64,000 nucleotides of DNA. It comes from Liolophura sinensis (taxonomy: Eukaryota > Mollusca > Polyplacophora > Chitonida > Chitonidae). The position numbers and the translations under genes were made by a program. Positions 43,560-57,100 of the stretch are shown here, in pieces (the first letter of the stretch is position 1; every line of letters starts with the position of its first letter). Location: contig NC_088299.1 in assembly GCF_032854445.1 (NCBI RefSeq), positions 18,657,608 through 18,721,607 on the forward strand, in the 5' to 3' direction. The notes under the pieces were generated by a model. The model ran no database searches. It saw only the letters and a program-made list of their open reading frames with translations, and was not told the DNA's origin.

Positions 43560-46500
43560 TGCAGCCAAGCTTTCAGTGATGCACTGGTATTTTAGCTTTT
43601 GTAAAAATGCTCTTGAACTTAAAACTGTTGTTTTAATTCCAGCCAAAAACCTTATACAACTTGGCAGTACAAAACAGATGATCTATTGTTTTGCGTTCCA
43701 TTTGGTAATATGAACAAATGTCATCTTCTGAAATATTGATCTTAAACAGAAAAGACTTTCTGCCTAATGTTCTGTGGAGTATTTTATACTGCAAACTTCT
43801 AAGTTTGGACCGGCCCGGATAGCACAGTTGGTAGAGCGTCCGCTTCGGGACCGGTAGATCCAGGATCAATCCTTGGTCGAGTCACACCTAAGACTTTAAA
43901 AGAGGAAGTTGTAACTTCCTCGCTTGGCGTTCAGCATGAAGGGGATAGTGCAACGACTGGTTGACCCGTATCAGTATAATGGCTCGGGCGGGGCGTCTTA
44001 CTTGCCTTCGGTAAGTCGTCTCAGTGATGCAGCACTAAATAAAAGAGCGGTGGAAATCCGTCCTGCAACAAGGAGGCACAATTACACGTGCATGCACCCT
44101 AATGATTCCTTCGTCGTCATATGACTGAAAAATTGTTGAGTACGACGTTAAACCCCAAGCACTCACTCACTCGCTCTAAGTTTGGCGTCTGTTGTACAAA
44201 CAAATGGACACATATACATTTGTGACCATGTTGTATTATACACCTAGAGATTTACCTAAATGTGATGAGTTTAACTGTGTACCTGTGCTTTGTACTTAGG
44301 TTTTTTTTCCATGATAATGGAATTCTGTTTACAAGTTCATTGAAATGAAGAAATGTACCGTTTACAGCCTATTTAGTCTTGAAAGGACGTTATTTTTTCC
44401 ATCAGTGTCTACTGTACCTCTGATATATCTGATCGCTTTCTTATACCACCAATTAACAAAAAAGGTAGAGTTTTTAAAACGATAGTTGTACCATAAAGGT
44501 TCATCGAGGTAGATACTTAGTGTTACAGGGGTCGTTTTGCTCTGACAGACGTACCAAGCTCTAAACACATCTTTCCAGAAAGGGTTATGAATTACCTGGA
44601 CAATATTTTTCAAATACTAGTATTTATTTTCTCCAGTGATAACATATGAGCATCTAGGATTTGTCGAAACAGGAGAGTACTCCATTTTTATTTTCCTGTA
44701 AAAATTCTTTTCATCAATGATACTTTAAACTATGGATAAAATTCGTAACATTTACCATCCCCTTAACACAACCGTATCATAATTTTGGGTTAATAACTTT
44801 CTTTGAATCCTACCGCTTCCCCAATCCCAAATAAATTTAAATAGAACCCTATTAACCTCCTTTATGTACCCATTTGGTGGATTGGGTAGAGCCAGGAAAA
44901 GGTGTGTAAGCTTGGACAAAGCAGCTTATTTAGTAATTGTAACTGTCCCTAGTATGGTTAAATTCTTCAATTTCAACTTACTGAGTTCTTTTTTTAAATC
45001 TTCGAGTTTAGCTAAGTAACTTGGTTTCCATATATAAGCTATATTAACCGTTGAAAAATGTATTCCCAGGAGATCAAAATCAGTTACCCAGTCTAAATTT
45101 ATATCACTGTAAAGCTTTATTTTAGAACCTGTTAGCGACCAAATCCAAGATACCATTGTTTTTTCTTCATTTAATTTCAATCCTGATACTTTCTAAAATG
45201 TGTCAAGGCTCTCAAGGGCTTGTCTTAAAGAGTCTTCAGAACCATTAAGGATTAATTGGGTATCATCAGGATATTGACTAATATTGCATGTTTTCATTTT
45301 GCCTAATCATATTTCCAAGAACCTCAGCACAGCAGATAAAAAGGTACGCAGATACGGAGATGCAGGGATCTCCTCCCTGCAACCTCGTTCATTTTGAAAA
45401 AATCCGACAAATGTCCATTTTGAACTATATACGTTTGGATAGTATTATACAAAGTTTTTACACGTCGAAGTTAAATATTTCTAGAACACTTTCTAGGAAG
45501 GTCCAAGAGACCGAGTTAAAAACTTTTTCGAAATCGACAAGAGTCAATATCTACCAGACATATCTTCTTTACAAACTTGCATTATATCATAAATTAACCC
45601 GATATTTTCTCCTTGAACAATTTACGGCCTTGAACAAAGCCCTAGCTTCTCATCTTCACCAACTAACCTGTCTAAAACAATTTTAATCTTTTTGGTGATG
45701 CACACAGAGGCTTATTTATAAACTACATTCAACAATGTCATCGGTTTCCAATTATTCAAAAAGCAACGGTTCTTCCCTGGCTGTGATAAACAAGTGATTA
45801 CTCATTGCCGCTGAGAAATGGAAAGCTCACCCTTGGTATAGCCTTCGTTGATAGTTCACGGAACAAATGGACCAATTTCTTTCCAGAAGACCTTAAAAAA
45901 TTCGTCTGGAAAGCCATTTATGCACGGGCTTTTCTCATTTTTCCTATTTTCAAGAGCATCTGATGATTCCTGAAAAGTAATATCTCCTAATTTTGATGAT
46001 TCGGCCTCCGTCATTATTTCAAATTTATAGTTTTTCAGTTTGTTTATTTCTACTTTACTCAATTTGTCGTCTTGTTTACTACATAATGTTACATAGTATT
46101 TTTTCTCTTCCCTCAGTATTCTTTCTCACCGTCCAAAATACTTTCTCCAGAAAACAGTGTTAGTTTGGATATTGTCTTATTTACATAGTTCCGTTTTTCT
46201 AAAGCGAGAAAGTACATTAATGGTTGTCTAATTGTCTCCTTGATCTGCCCAATTGGCTCTAGCCCGCACAGTTATACCATGAATCTGTTCTTTTCTTAGA
46301 TTTTCTAGAACAAGTTTTCATTCACTTAGGTCCATGATAACAGTATTATCTATGTTTCTAAAATGTACATCAGCTTATCTCTCCAATCTATCAATTTCCT
46401 TTTTTAACTTTTTCTCTCTGTTCTCTGTTTCTTTCTCCTTGCTGCATATTTTCTCTCCTCTTAATTTCAGAAGTAAAGTTTCCTTAAAGAGCATACCATG

Positions 46501-46870
46501 GACATCAAATTGAACCGACAACCTGTTTAGGGTAAATAATGTGTTTCTTAAGTGCATATTCGTCTACAACACAGTAGATTTTATTTTTATGTGTATACTG
46601 TTTGTCTCTCAATAGAGAGCAGTTAAATTTCCAATAGGACCGTCCTCTCTCTCTCCATTTAGAAAATTTACATTTTATAGTGATGGCAGAGTGATGTGTC
46701 CTATAAGCTGGTTTAATATTACTATCTACTGCAATATCAAATATATCAAGTTAATTTAAAAAAAAAACAATCTTATCTTGCTTGTTGTCTTGGATTTTTC
46801 GTACGCCAAGTAAATCTACGATCACTTCCCTGGTGTACTCGCCACAGGTCCAAGTGATTGTGTGTACTCT
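43560..46870 (-). pseudogene. Dead Tx1/L1-type non-LTR retrotransposon (LINE), 5'-truncated
   Basis: On the - strand, in order: the end of an apurinic endonuclease (LDLWRVHQGSDRRFTWRTKN near 46865-46790, then THHSAITI and GRSYWKFNCSLLRD near 46700-46600); the reverse transcriptase start (KSPCINGFPDEFFKVFWKEI near 45975-45870); NNWKPMTLLNVVYK near 45760-45720; a degenerate YPDD active-site box followed by TQLILNGSEDSLRQALESLD near 45280-45200; KVSGLKLNEEKTMVSWIWS; and the C-terminal domain near 43790-43630. Stops and frameshifts break it throughout and the front part is missing, so it cannot be active. A family B SINE has inserted into it. Confidence 0.88.
43809..44174 (+). mobile_element. SINE family B, full length, 11-bp target duplication
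   Basis: tRNA-like head (ggcccggatagcacagttgg tagagcgtccgc, then ggatcaatcc as B box), a long body and a ccccaagcactcactcactc tail. TCTAAGTTTGG flanks it at 43798-43808 and 44175-44185. It interrupts the LINE above. Confidence 0.93.
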
Positions 46871-47039
46871 TTAAATTCAAAACAGCTCTTCTAGCTTAAC
46901 GATTATTGACATGTTAATAGTTTTGAATGTCTAATTCTGATTCTAACACCAAGTTTCAATCAGCGTAGATAATAACTGAATCATGAAATGCACCAGTGTC
47001 AGTGCGTGAGGAAATACTGAAATGCACCAGTGTTGGTGT
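46871..47039. other. Intergenic, nothing recognised
   Basis: Short unique stretch. Confidence 0.35.
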
Positions 47040-47276
47040 GTGAGGTAATACTGAAATACGTGAGTAAAGACAATACCTCATTCCCGAGTAAAGACAATAC
47101 TCTAGATGTTAGTTAAGACAATATCCCTATACCGAGCATGGATAATACCCCTATACCTGAGTAAAGACAGTTTCCTAGACGTGATTAAAGACAATATCCT
47201 TATGTGTGAGTAAAGACAACATCCCTATGCGTGAGTAAAGGCAATACCCTTATACAGTGTACGTGAGTAAAGGTTG
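47040..47276. repeat. Degenerate 30-36-bp tandem repeat
   Basis: Repeated gtgagtaaagacaatatccc with many changes, seven or so copies; an old array. Confidence 0.7.
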
Positions 47277-48008
47277 TCGTTCTAACAATCATATATCTAC
47301 GCCTAAGGCCTCGAGCCCTTGTATAGGCCTTAATATGAATATATATGTGTATCGAGTATGGTTTTTCGAGAATGTGCCAAAATGCCAACTTGCACAAGCG
47401 TAAACGCGGAGAGGGAGAGCTATTGTAGAAAACATTTACGGAAGTTGGAAGATTATCTGTTACTTATATAGGTCCTACATTATATCGAACGTATAGATTT
47501 ATGCGTAATTGGAATACCAGAATCTAGTAAAGAGACGGAACTTCATGTAAAGTTGTATGTGAAGTTTTATGGTTACAAGTTTAACTGTGATTTCATTTCA
47601 TCTACATCCGTCTTGGAGAAAAGAGAATTTCCTTTTCAATCATAAAAGTCTCCAATTATTGTGTACTTACTTATTTTATTAAAAAATGATTTCAGGAATG
47701 GAGAAAGAATGTCTTCTTTCCGTCGATGGCGTCGATGGCGTTCAGGCCCACATCTCTGTGTATGTCATACACATGCATTATCAGCTAGTGTAGATCCGCT
47801 TGGGTGAACAGTGATGTGGCTGACGACACGTAAGGACCATTCCTGATCCCTGGATGGATAGGGCTTCTACTCTCTCCACAACAGACCAATGGCATTTGAA
47901 TTCAGTCATTCCTACAGAAGGCTTCCCGCCCACATTAAGGCTATACATGGAGTATAGGGCGCCTGTAGCTGCAGATAAACAGCATTTACTTATTTGATTG
48001 TTGTTATT
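47277..48008. other. Intergenic, nothing recognised
   Basis: Unique sequence. Confidence 0.4.
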
Positions 48009-48009
48009 T

Positions 48010-49577
48010 ATGCAGCGAGTGACCCACATTGCCTTGAGTACACCCAAACCTGTAGCATATGCAGTGGGTGACCCACACTGCCTTGAGTACACCCCAACCT
48101 GTAGCATATGCAGCGTGTGGCCCACACTGCCCTGAGTACACCCCAACCTGTAGCATATGCAGCGGGTGACTCACACTGCCTTGAGTACACCCCAACCTGT
48201 AGCATATGCAGCTAGTGACCCACATTGCCTTGAGTACACCCCAACCTGTAGCATATGCAGTGGGTGACCCACATTGCCCGGAGTACACCCCAACCTGTAG
48301 CATATGCAGCGGGTGACCCACACTGCCTTGAGTACACCCCAACCTGTAGCATATGCAATGGGTGACTCATATTGCCTTGAGTACACCCCAACCTGTAGCA
48401 TATGCAATGGGTGACTCACATTGCCTTGAGTACAACCCAACCTGTAGCATATGCAGCGGGTGACCCACACTGCCTTGAGTACACCCCAACCTGTAGCATA
48501 TGCAGCGGGTGACCCATACTGCCTTGAGTACACCCCAACCTGTAGCATATGCAGTGGGTGACCCACATTGCCCTGAGTACACCCCAACCTGTAGCATATG
48601 CAATGGGTGACTCACATTGCCTTGAGTACACCCCAACCTGTAGCATATTCAATGGGTGACTCACATTGCCTAGATTACACCACAACCTGTAGCATATGCA
48701 GTGGGTGACTCACATTGCCCTGAGTACACCCCAACCTGTAGCATATGCAGCGGGTGACTCGCATTGCCTTGAGTACACCCCAACCTGTAGCATATGCAAT
48801 GGGTGACTCACATTGCCTTGATTACACCACAACCTGTAGCATATGCAGTGGGTGACCCACACTGCCTTGAGTACACTCCAACCTGTAGCATATGCAGTGG
48901 GTGACGCACATTGCCTTGAGTACACCCCAACCTGTAGCATATGCAATGGGTGACTCACATTGTCTTGATTACACCCCAACCTGTAGCATATGCAGTGGGT
49001 GACTCACACTGCCTTGAGTACACCCCAACCTGTAGCATATGCAATGGGTGACTCACATTGCCCTGAGTACACCCCAACCTGTAGCATATGCAGCGGGTGA
49101 CCCACACTGCCTTGAGTACACCCCAACCTGTAGCATATGCAGCGTGTGACCCACATTGCCCTGAGTACACCCCAACCTGTAGCATATGCAGTGGGTGATC
49201 CACATTGCCCTGAGTACACCCCAACCTGTAGCATATGCAGCGTGTGACCCACATTGCCCTGAGTACACCCCAACCTGTAGCATATGCAGTGGGTGATCCA
49301 CATTGCCCTGAGTACACCCCAACCTGTAGCATATGCAGCAGGTGACTCACATTGCCTTGATTACAACACAACCTGTAGCATATGCAGTGGGTGACCCACA
49401 TTGCCCTGAGTACACCCCAACCTGTAGCATATGCAGCAGGTGACCCACATTGCCCTGAGTACACCCCAACCTGTAGCATATGCAGCAGGTGACCCACATT
49501 GCCCTGAGTACACCCCAACCTGTAGCATATGCAGCAGGTGACCCACATTGCCTGAGTACACTCCAACCTGTAGCGTT
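48010..49577. repeat. 49-bp minisatellite, about 32 copies
   Basis: Units contain gtgacccacactgccttgag and tacaccccaacctgtagcat atg. Variants (cttgattacacc, caatgggtgactcac) recur in blocks. Confidence 0.96.
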
Positions 49578-50745
49578 ACTGATGCACCTTCTCCGGGTGT
49601 GACTACATATTGCTGATGTTGTACAAGCATCCGCACGAGCCCCGTCCACTGTTGTCACCAAGAGCCTTGGAACAACAGAAATCCTGGGATCTAGCAATTG
49701 TCCGTCCAGTGACACAATTGAAGCAACACCTGGTGTGCCCGTGGTTGGTGGTCATGCACCACACCACTGATCTACTACCTACTCCCTGACACTTCTGACT
49801 TTGCATTCTTCTGACAAACCAGGCCGCTTTAACAAATCTCATTTAGAATTCACAAGACATGAAGGCACTGTGGTGAAAATACGTGAACATAAAGCTATTT
49901 TATTGGGAGCTCAACATTTCTGGTTGAAGTATTCAAGAATTCCACAACGTCAGCAAATGACAACAGATTTTCTTGTAACCATATCATTTTACGAGAGATA
50001 TTCTGTAGTACTGCGGGTAAGTAGAGGGTATTTCAGATCATTACGGAAACTAGCTGACCACAGAAAATCTGCTGGCACTGAATCCACTTCCAGGAGATAC
50101 AGCAGCCAACAAAAGGCCAGGAGCCACTTTCACAAAACTTTTTTACACAAGCTGTCCAGATTAGAATGTCTTAAGGCAGCAGAATATATGCATGTGACAT
50201 AAGGTACGAAAAACCGATTTACTAACTTTTGTGAAAGTAGGCCCAGGAGGCTTTTCGTCTTGGGTTAAAGTTAAAGGTGTAAGCCATTTTTATCATTCTC
50301 CCCATTAGTTTTGAAGATGAACATCCCTTTCACACAACAGAGAGAATGAGAGTGAATTTGAAATTATTCAGTCAGCTAATTTTCTGGAGATACAGAACTC
50401 ATCAACATAAAGTTACTATTAATCTTAATATCAATAAAATTGTTTAATTTTTTTTTTATAATGCATGTTACCAGTTGCACGTGCCTCAATGTCTTCATCA
50501 CATATACCCGGTACAGGGATCTTGGAATTTTGGCATTATAATAGCAAATACAGGAACCTGTATAACAAACTCATACTGGGAAGAACAAGTAGCATAAATG
50601 AGGCAAGTACTTATTATTTTTGTCATTTTGTGAAAACTTTCAAAGTAAGGAACTGTTCAGTCCAGCTACTAAATGAAAAAAAAAATGCTGAAAAAAAAAA
50701 GAAAATAAAACAGGATACCTCACAGTATCTCCGCGAAAAAAAAAG
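49578..50745. other. Intergenic, nothing recognised
   Basis: A 133-codon + strand frame at 49801-50202 lacks an ATG start and any recognisable domain. A-rich stretches lie near 50690-50750. Confidence 0.45.
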
Positions 50746-50751
50746 TTTATT
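50746..50751 (-). promoter_or_regulatory. Candidate poly(A) signal for IPO4
   Basis: AATAAA on the - strand about 290 nt beyond the IPO4 stop; earlier canonical hexamers were not noticed. Confidence 0.4.
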
Positions 50752-51037
50752 GCGCAGATCAATAACAGGAAAGCAATATTCTGCAATTACAGGTAAAATG
50801 TTAGTGGCATGCAATTAGCCTTCAAATGCCCTCATTAAACATAAATCTATAACTTTAAAATTAAAAAAAATAAAAATAAAATAAGATTAAAAGAAAGAAA
50901 TATCACATGTTTAAACACTTAGCAGCACAATTTCAATCCTGTCAATTCCAACTGCTTTAGACCACCACATTTATCATCAGCATGAGAATGTAACAAACAT
51001 TTCACCTGTTGTAATAAAACTCTAACCTAATTCTTTA

Positions 51038-51168
51038 TCAGCTCATTTTGGTGGCAGCCTCTAGTTTGGCTCTGTTTTCCTGGGAGAGTCCAGCTTTGAG
51101 ACTTTGGACTTCAGCTGGGAACTGCTTCTCCACGGCTCTCACAAACTCTGCCAGCACCTCTTCTGACT
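51038..51168 (-). CDS. IPO4: IPO4 last coding exon
   Basis: Acceptor tttttgacag. Encodes ESEEVLAEFVRAVEKQFPAE to LEAATKMS then TGA at 51040-51038. It parallels the C-terminal helices of IPO4, where sequence is poorly conserved but helical and charged. Confidence 0.9.
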
Positions 51169-54100
51169 CTGTCAAAAACAACAACATGCCAAAAAATAAG
51201 CATCGCTAGGATGGACTGTCACAGCAAGAAGTAAATCACAATACACTTTTGTTTCTACATCGCAACCAAATCTCACTGCAGTCAGTAGTACACCAATAAT
51301 GTACACTAACCAAATCTGACAGCAAGGTTGCTAAAAGGCTCACCTTTAGAAGATACATACATGCAAAACTTCAGTTCGGGGGCCTCCGTGGCTCAGTCGG
51401 TTAAAGCGCTAGCGCAGCGTAATGACCCAGGAGTCTCTCACCAATGCGGTCGCTGTGAGTTCAAGTCCAGCTCATGCTGGCGGCCGTACGTGAGAAGGTC
51501 TGCCAGCAACCTGCGGATGGTCGTGGGTTTCCCCCGGGCTCTGCCCGGTTTCCACCCACCATAATGCTGGCCGCCGTCGTATAAGTGAAATATTCTTGAG
51601 TACGGCATAAAACACCAATCAAAAAAAAAAAAAAAAAAAAAAAAACTTCAGTTCAATACACTATTGATCAAAACTCAGGACGGCTGCCATGTCATGTGAC
51701 CAAGTTAACCAAAACCAGCCAAAAATTTGCCTCATAACCTTGTTTCTAAAATTATCAAATTTCAACAACATCCAACAAAAACTTTCCTTTTTACAGTTCT
51801 TAAAGCTTTCAAAAAAAGGAAGAAAACTAATAAAACTCTGAACAATTTTAATGGGTGTCCCTAAAAATACATATCATCATCAAAAAGGAAAACATGAAAC
51901 GTTCCATTATTACCTGTTCCATCTCCTACTATATCTAGCTAAATGCCATACCTTAGGGGAAACAACAAACATGTTTGCAACTATGTTTACTTGAGATTTG
52001 TGTCCTAAGGGTCAGCTATGTTGCAATATCAGTGCCTTACCCTCTCACCAAAACACACCAAAATTACACCAAAACATGCGCCTTCAATCTAAACATGGTA
52101 ATCCATTTATACATATTTAGGGTGTGTGTCTTTTGTGTCAGATTAAGGAAGTGCAGCCGTTTCTCGGCAGTTCTGGCCCATTATCTGAAAAACTTACCTT
52201 CATTCACCTCAATGGTCCCTAGGACTTGGGATACCACTTTTAATAGCTGGGGTACATACTGGATCAACTGCAGAATAAGAAACATTTAAATCAGTTAATT
52301 TGTTAGTTTTTAAGTACTATTGTCAATAATGATATCTATAAAGAGCTTCACACTTTGTTACAATTAATATATTTATTGCTTTATTTATTTTCTTAGCTTT
52401 TTCATTTATTGTTTAGTTTCATGTTTTGCCTGGAACGATCCTGATGACATGCATGACCAAATAAACCTGTCTGATAACGCATTAGGCAATTGATGGAAAT
52501 ACAGCCTTTCTCATGGTCAAATTAAGGAGGCTTGATTCATTTATTCAATTAAATAATATTTAAAGTAGTGCTGAAGAATTATGCATTACGTGTATTCTGC
52601 CTGAAACTGTTAATTATAGCATTGGCACTCCATGTCACTCAGGCATGTAACTGGAGCACTGTGACCAACACTTTAGTTTACTTGCACATATAAATCTCTT
52701 CCAATGCAGGGGCAGTGTATAAAAACAAAACTTAAAGGTCATCTTTATCTGGGAAATGTGAAATGTCCCAGTAAGTTTTCCTGCTGAAGACACGTTTACA
52801 TGATCAGAGGGCTCAGAAAAATAACAAATCATAAAAATATTAACACTCGACAAAATTAAAGGTTGGGTTTTCAGTTTGATTTTCATTCCATTTTTGAATT
52901 TTTTTTTAGTGTCAGCTCGCTTGTAGAACACAAAATACAACACATCTACTTATTTATTTGAATATAAAAGCTTAACACTGTATTCTAGAGGTTAGCACAT
53001 TTCACTTACGCAGCTGTGGTCAGCCGCACGTTTCAGGATGTCGGAAACCTGTAAAGACCTGAAGAAGACCCATGAAGGCCTAAAGAAAACCTGAAAAAAA
53101 ACCTGCAAACCTGAAGAAAACCTGCGAAGGCCTGAAGAAAACCTGTGAAGACCTGAAGAAAATCTGTGAAGGCATGAAGAAAATCTGTAAAGGCATGAAG
53201 AAAACCTGCAAAAAAACCTGTGAAGGCCTGAAGAAAACCTGTAAAGGCCTGACAAAAACCTGTGAAGGCCTGACAAAAACCTGTGAAGGCCTGAAGAAAA
53301 CCTGATACATTGTATTTGATGAACATCCTGACTTTCAGCTGCAGTTTGAGCTGGATACGAATAGTCAATTTCACTAGTGAGGATGTGATGGGGAGAACAA
53401 CATTTTAGATCATCACTTAGTTTTCCTGACCCTGGGCCTTACCTGTTGATTTCCAGATGTATACATCTGTGTCAAACACCTGAATACTGTAGCCTGCTCA
53501 TCGTAGTCTTCCTTCAGAGGTAAACACTGTACTATGACGGGAATAACCTGAGAACGTCAAACATATCATACCTACATGTAGTTGTCATCTTTCAGAGGTA
53601 AACACTGTACTATGACGGGAATAGCCTGAGAACGTCAACCGTATCATACCTACATGTAGTTGTCATCTTTCAGAGGTAAACACTGTACTATGACGTGAAT
53701 AACCTGAGAATGTCGACCATATCATACCTACATGTAGTTGTCATCTTTCAGAGGTAAACACTGTACTATGACAGGAATAGCCTGAGAATGTCAACCGTAT
53801 CATACCTACATGTAGTTGTCATCTTTCAGAGGTAAACACTGTACTATGACGTGAATAACCTGAGAATGTCGACCATATCATACCTAGTAGTCATCTTTCA
53901 GAGGTAAACACTGTACTATGACGGGAATAACCTGAGAATGTCAACCGTATCATACCTACATGTAGTTGTCATCTTTCAGAGGTAAACACTGTACTATGAC
54001 GTGAATAACCTGAGAATGTCGACCATATCATACCTAGTAGTCATCTTTCAGAGGTAAACACTGTACTATGACGGGAATAACCTGAGAATGTCAACCATAT

Positions 54101-57100
54101 CATACCTACATGTAGTAGTCATCCTTCAGAGGTAAACACTGTACTATGACGGGAATAGCCTGAGAACGTCAACCATATCATACCTAGTAGTCATCTTTCA
54201 GAGGTAAACACTGTACTGTGACGGGAATAACCTGAGAACGTCAACCACATCATACCTACATGTAGTTGTCATCTTTCAGAGGTAAACACTGTACTATGAC
54301 GGGAATAGCCTGAGAACGTCAACCATATCATACCTAGTAGTCATCTTTCAGAGGTAAACACTGTACTATGACGGGAATAGCCTGAGAACGTCAACCATAT
54401 CATACCTACATGTAGTTGTCATCTTTCAGAGGTAAACACTGTACTGTGACGGGAATAACCTGAGAATGTCAACCATATCATACCTAGTAGTCATCTTTCA
54501 GAGGTAAACACTCTACTATGACGTGAATAACCTGAGAATGTCAACCATATCATACCTAGTAGTCATCTTTCAGAGGTAAACACTGTACTATGACGGGAAT
54601 AACCTGAGAATGTCAACCATATCATACCTACATGTAGTAGTCATCCTTCAGAGGTAAACACTGTACTATGACGGGAATAGCCTGAGAACGTCAACCATAT
54701 CATACCTAGTAGTCATCTTTCAGAGGTAAACACTGTACTGTGATGGGAATAACCTGAGAACGTCAACCATATCATGCATAGTAGTCATCTTTCAGAGGTA
54801 AACACTCTACTGACGTGAATGACCTGAGAATGTCAACCATATCATACCTAGTAGTCATCTTTCAGAGGTAAACACTGTACTATGACGGGAATAACCTGAG
54901 AACGTCAACCATATCATACCTACATGTAGTTGTCATCTTTCAGAGGTAAACACTGTACTATGACGTGAATAACCTGAGAATGTCAACCATATCATACCTA
55001 GTAGTCATCTTTCAGAGGTAAACACTGCACTGTGACGGGAATAGCCTGAGAACGTCAACCATATCATACCTAGTAGTCATCTTTCAGAGGTAAACACTGT
55101 ACTATGACGGGAATAACCTGAGAATGTCGACCATATCATACTTAGTAGTCATCTTTCAGAGGTAAACACTGCACTGTGACGGGAATAACCTGAGAACGTC
55201 AACCATATCATACCTAGTAGTCATCTTTCTCACTCTTCTTCACTGTAATAATACATGAACCAAATCATATGCGCACATTATCAAACAACGCACACTCAAA
55301 TTCCCTCTGACCCTGGTTTGCACAACATGTATGTGTACATATTACAATATTACAGGCTTTTACCTTGACCATTTGGTATTACCTCCTGGCAGCCTTACTG
55401 CAGGCCCTGGACTAACAATTTGGTAATATGTCACATTTGTGACTTGTCTGATCAAGACAACAGCCTTATTGCAGGCCCTGGACTAACAATTTGGTAATAT
55501 GTCACATCTGTGACATGTCTGATCAAGACAACAGCCTTATTGCAGGCCCTGGACTAACAATTTGGTAATATGTCACATTTGTGACTTGTCTGATCAAGAC
55601 AACAGCTTTACTGCAGACCCTGGACTAACAATTTGGTAATATGTCACATTTGTGACTTGTCTGATCAAGACAACAGCCTTATTGCAGGCCTTAGACTAAC
55701 AATTTGGCAATATGTCACATTTCTGACTTGTCTGATCAAAAAACAACAGCTTTACTGCAGGCCCCGGCCTAACAATTTGGAAACATGTCACATTTGTGAC
55801 TTTTGTCTGATCAAGACAACAGCCTTACTGCAGGCCCTGGACTAACAATTTGGTAATATGTCACATCTGTGACATGTCTGATCAAGACAACAGCCTTATT
55901 GCAGGCCCTGGACTAACAATTTGGTAATATGTCACATTTGTGACTTGTCTGATCAAGACAACAGCTTTACTGCAGACCCTGGACTAACAATTTGGTAATA
56001 TGTCACATTTGTGACTTGTCTGATCAAGACAACAGCCTTATTGCAGGCCTTAGACTAACAATTTGGCAATATGTCACATTTCTGACTTGTCTGATCAAAA
56101 AACAACAGCTTTACTTCAGGCCCCGGCCTAACAATTTGGAAACATGTCACATTTGTGACTTTTGTCTGATCAAGACAACAGCCTTACTGCAGGCCCTGGA
56201 CTAACAATTTGGTACAGTGTCACTGCAGCATTATTGCTGGCTCTTACCTGATCAAGAGGCACTGCACCACTATTGACTGAGACGAGGCGACAGGCGGCTG
56301 CACAGATGTTATCAATGACTCGTCCATTACTCTCCTTGCCGAGCACATCAAACAGAGTTTTGAGGACTTCAGGGTAATGGCTAAGTAGACGTCAGGAATG
56401 ATACATGTATCTGATAGACCAGCTGTCATCATGGATGAGTTGAAGCATATACCAACAAGAAGATTATAAAGTACGTGTCAGGCCAAAATACTGCAACATT
56501 TATTATGGTATTACTTCAATGAATGTTGGTTCAAAGACTTTTAGTTTCATATATTTTGATGCCATTTTTTTTTTTTTGATGGCATATACAACATTTCTTC
56601 TCTCCTGAAATGGGTTCAGCTTTAAGATTGGAGTAATCAGAGCACCCAGAGAAGACCACCAGCCTGTCAGCTGTATGTCAGCTACATATACCTGTATCAG
56701 TTGTATGTGGTCAGCTACATGTACATGTATCAGGTGCATGAGGTCAGCTACATGTACATGTATCAGCTGTATGTGGTCAGCTACATGTACCTGTATCAGT
56801 TGTATGAGGTCAGCTACATGTCCCTGTATCAGCTGTATGATGTCAGCTACATGTATATGTATCAGGTGCATGAGGTCAGCTACATGTACCTGTCTCAGCT
56901 GTGTGAGGTCAGCTACATGTGCATGTATCAAGTGCATGAAGTCAGCTGCATGTACCTGTATCAGCTGTATGAGGTCAGCTACATGTGCATGTATCAAGTG
57001 CATGAAGTCAGCTACATGTACATGTATCAGCCGTATGAGGTCAACCACATGTACATGTATCAGCTGTATGTGGTCAGCTACATGTACATGTATCAGCCGT

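Noticed and set aside
48004-49715. Many Cys/Tyr-rich frames on the - strand
   Set aside because: Products of the 49-bp array; each frame shows the same peptide shifted.
49801-50202. 133-codon + strand frame after the 49-bp array
   Set aside because: Starts with TTG rather than ATG, no recognised domain, and composition not clearly coding.
55395-56216. 71-bp array as a copy of the IPO4 exon end
   Set aside because: The shared tgatcaaga near the donor is too short to claim common origin, unlike the 72/78-bp and 100-bp arrays.
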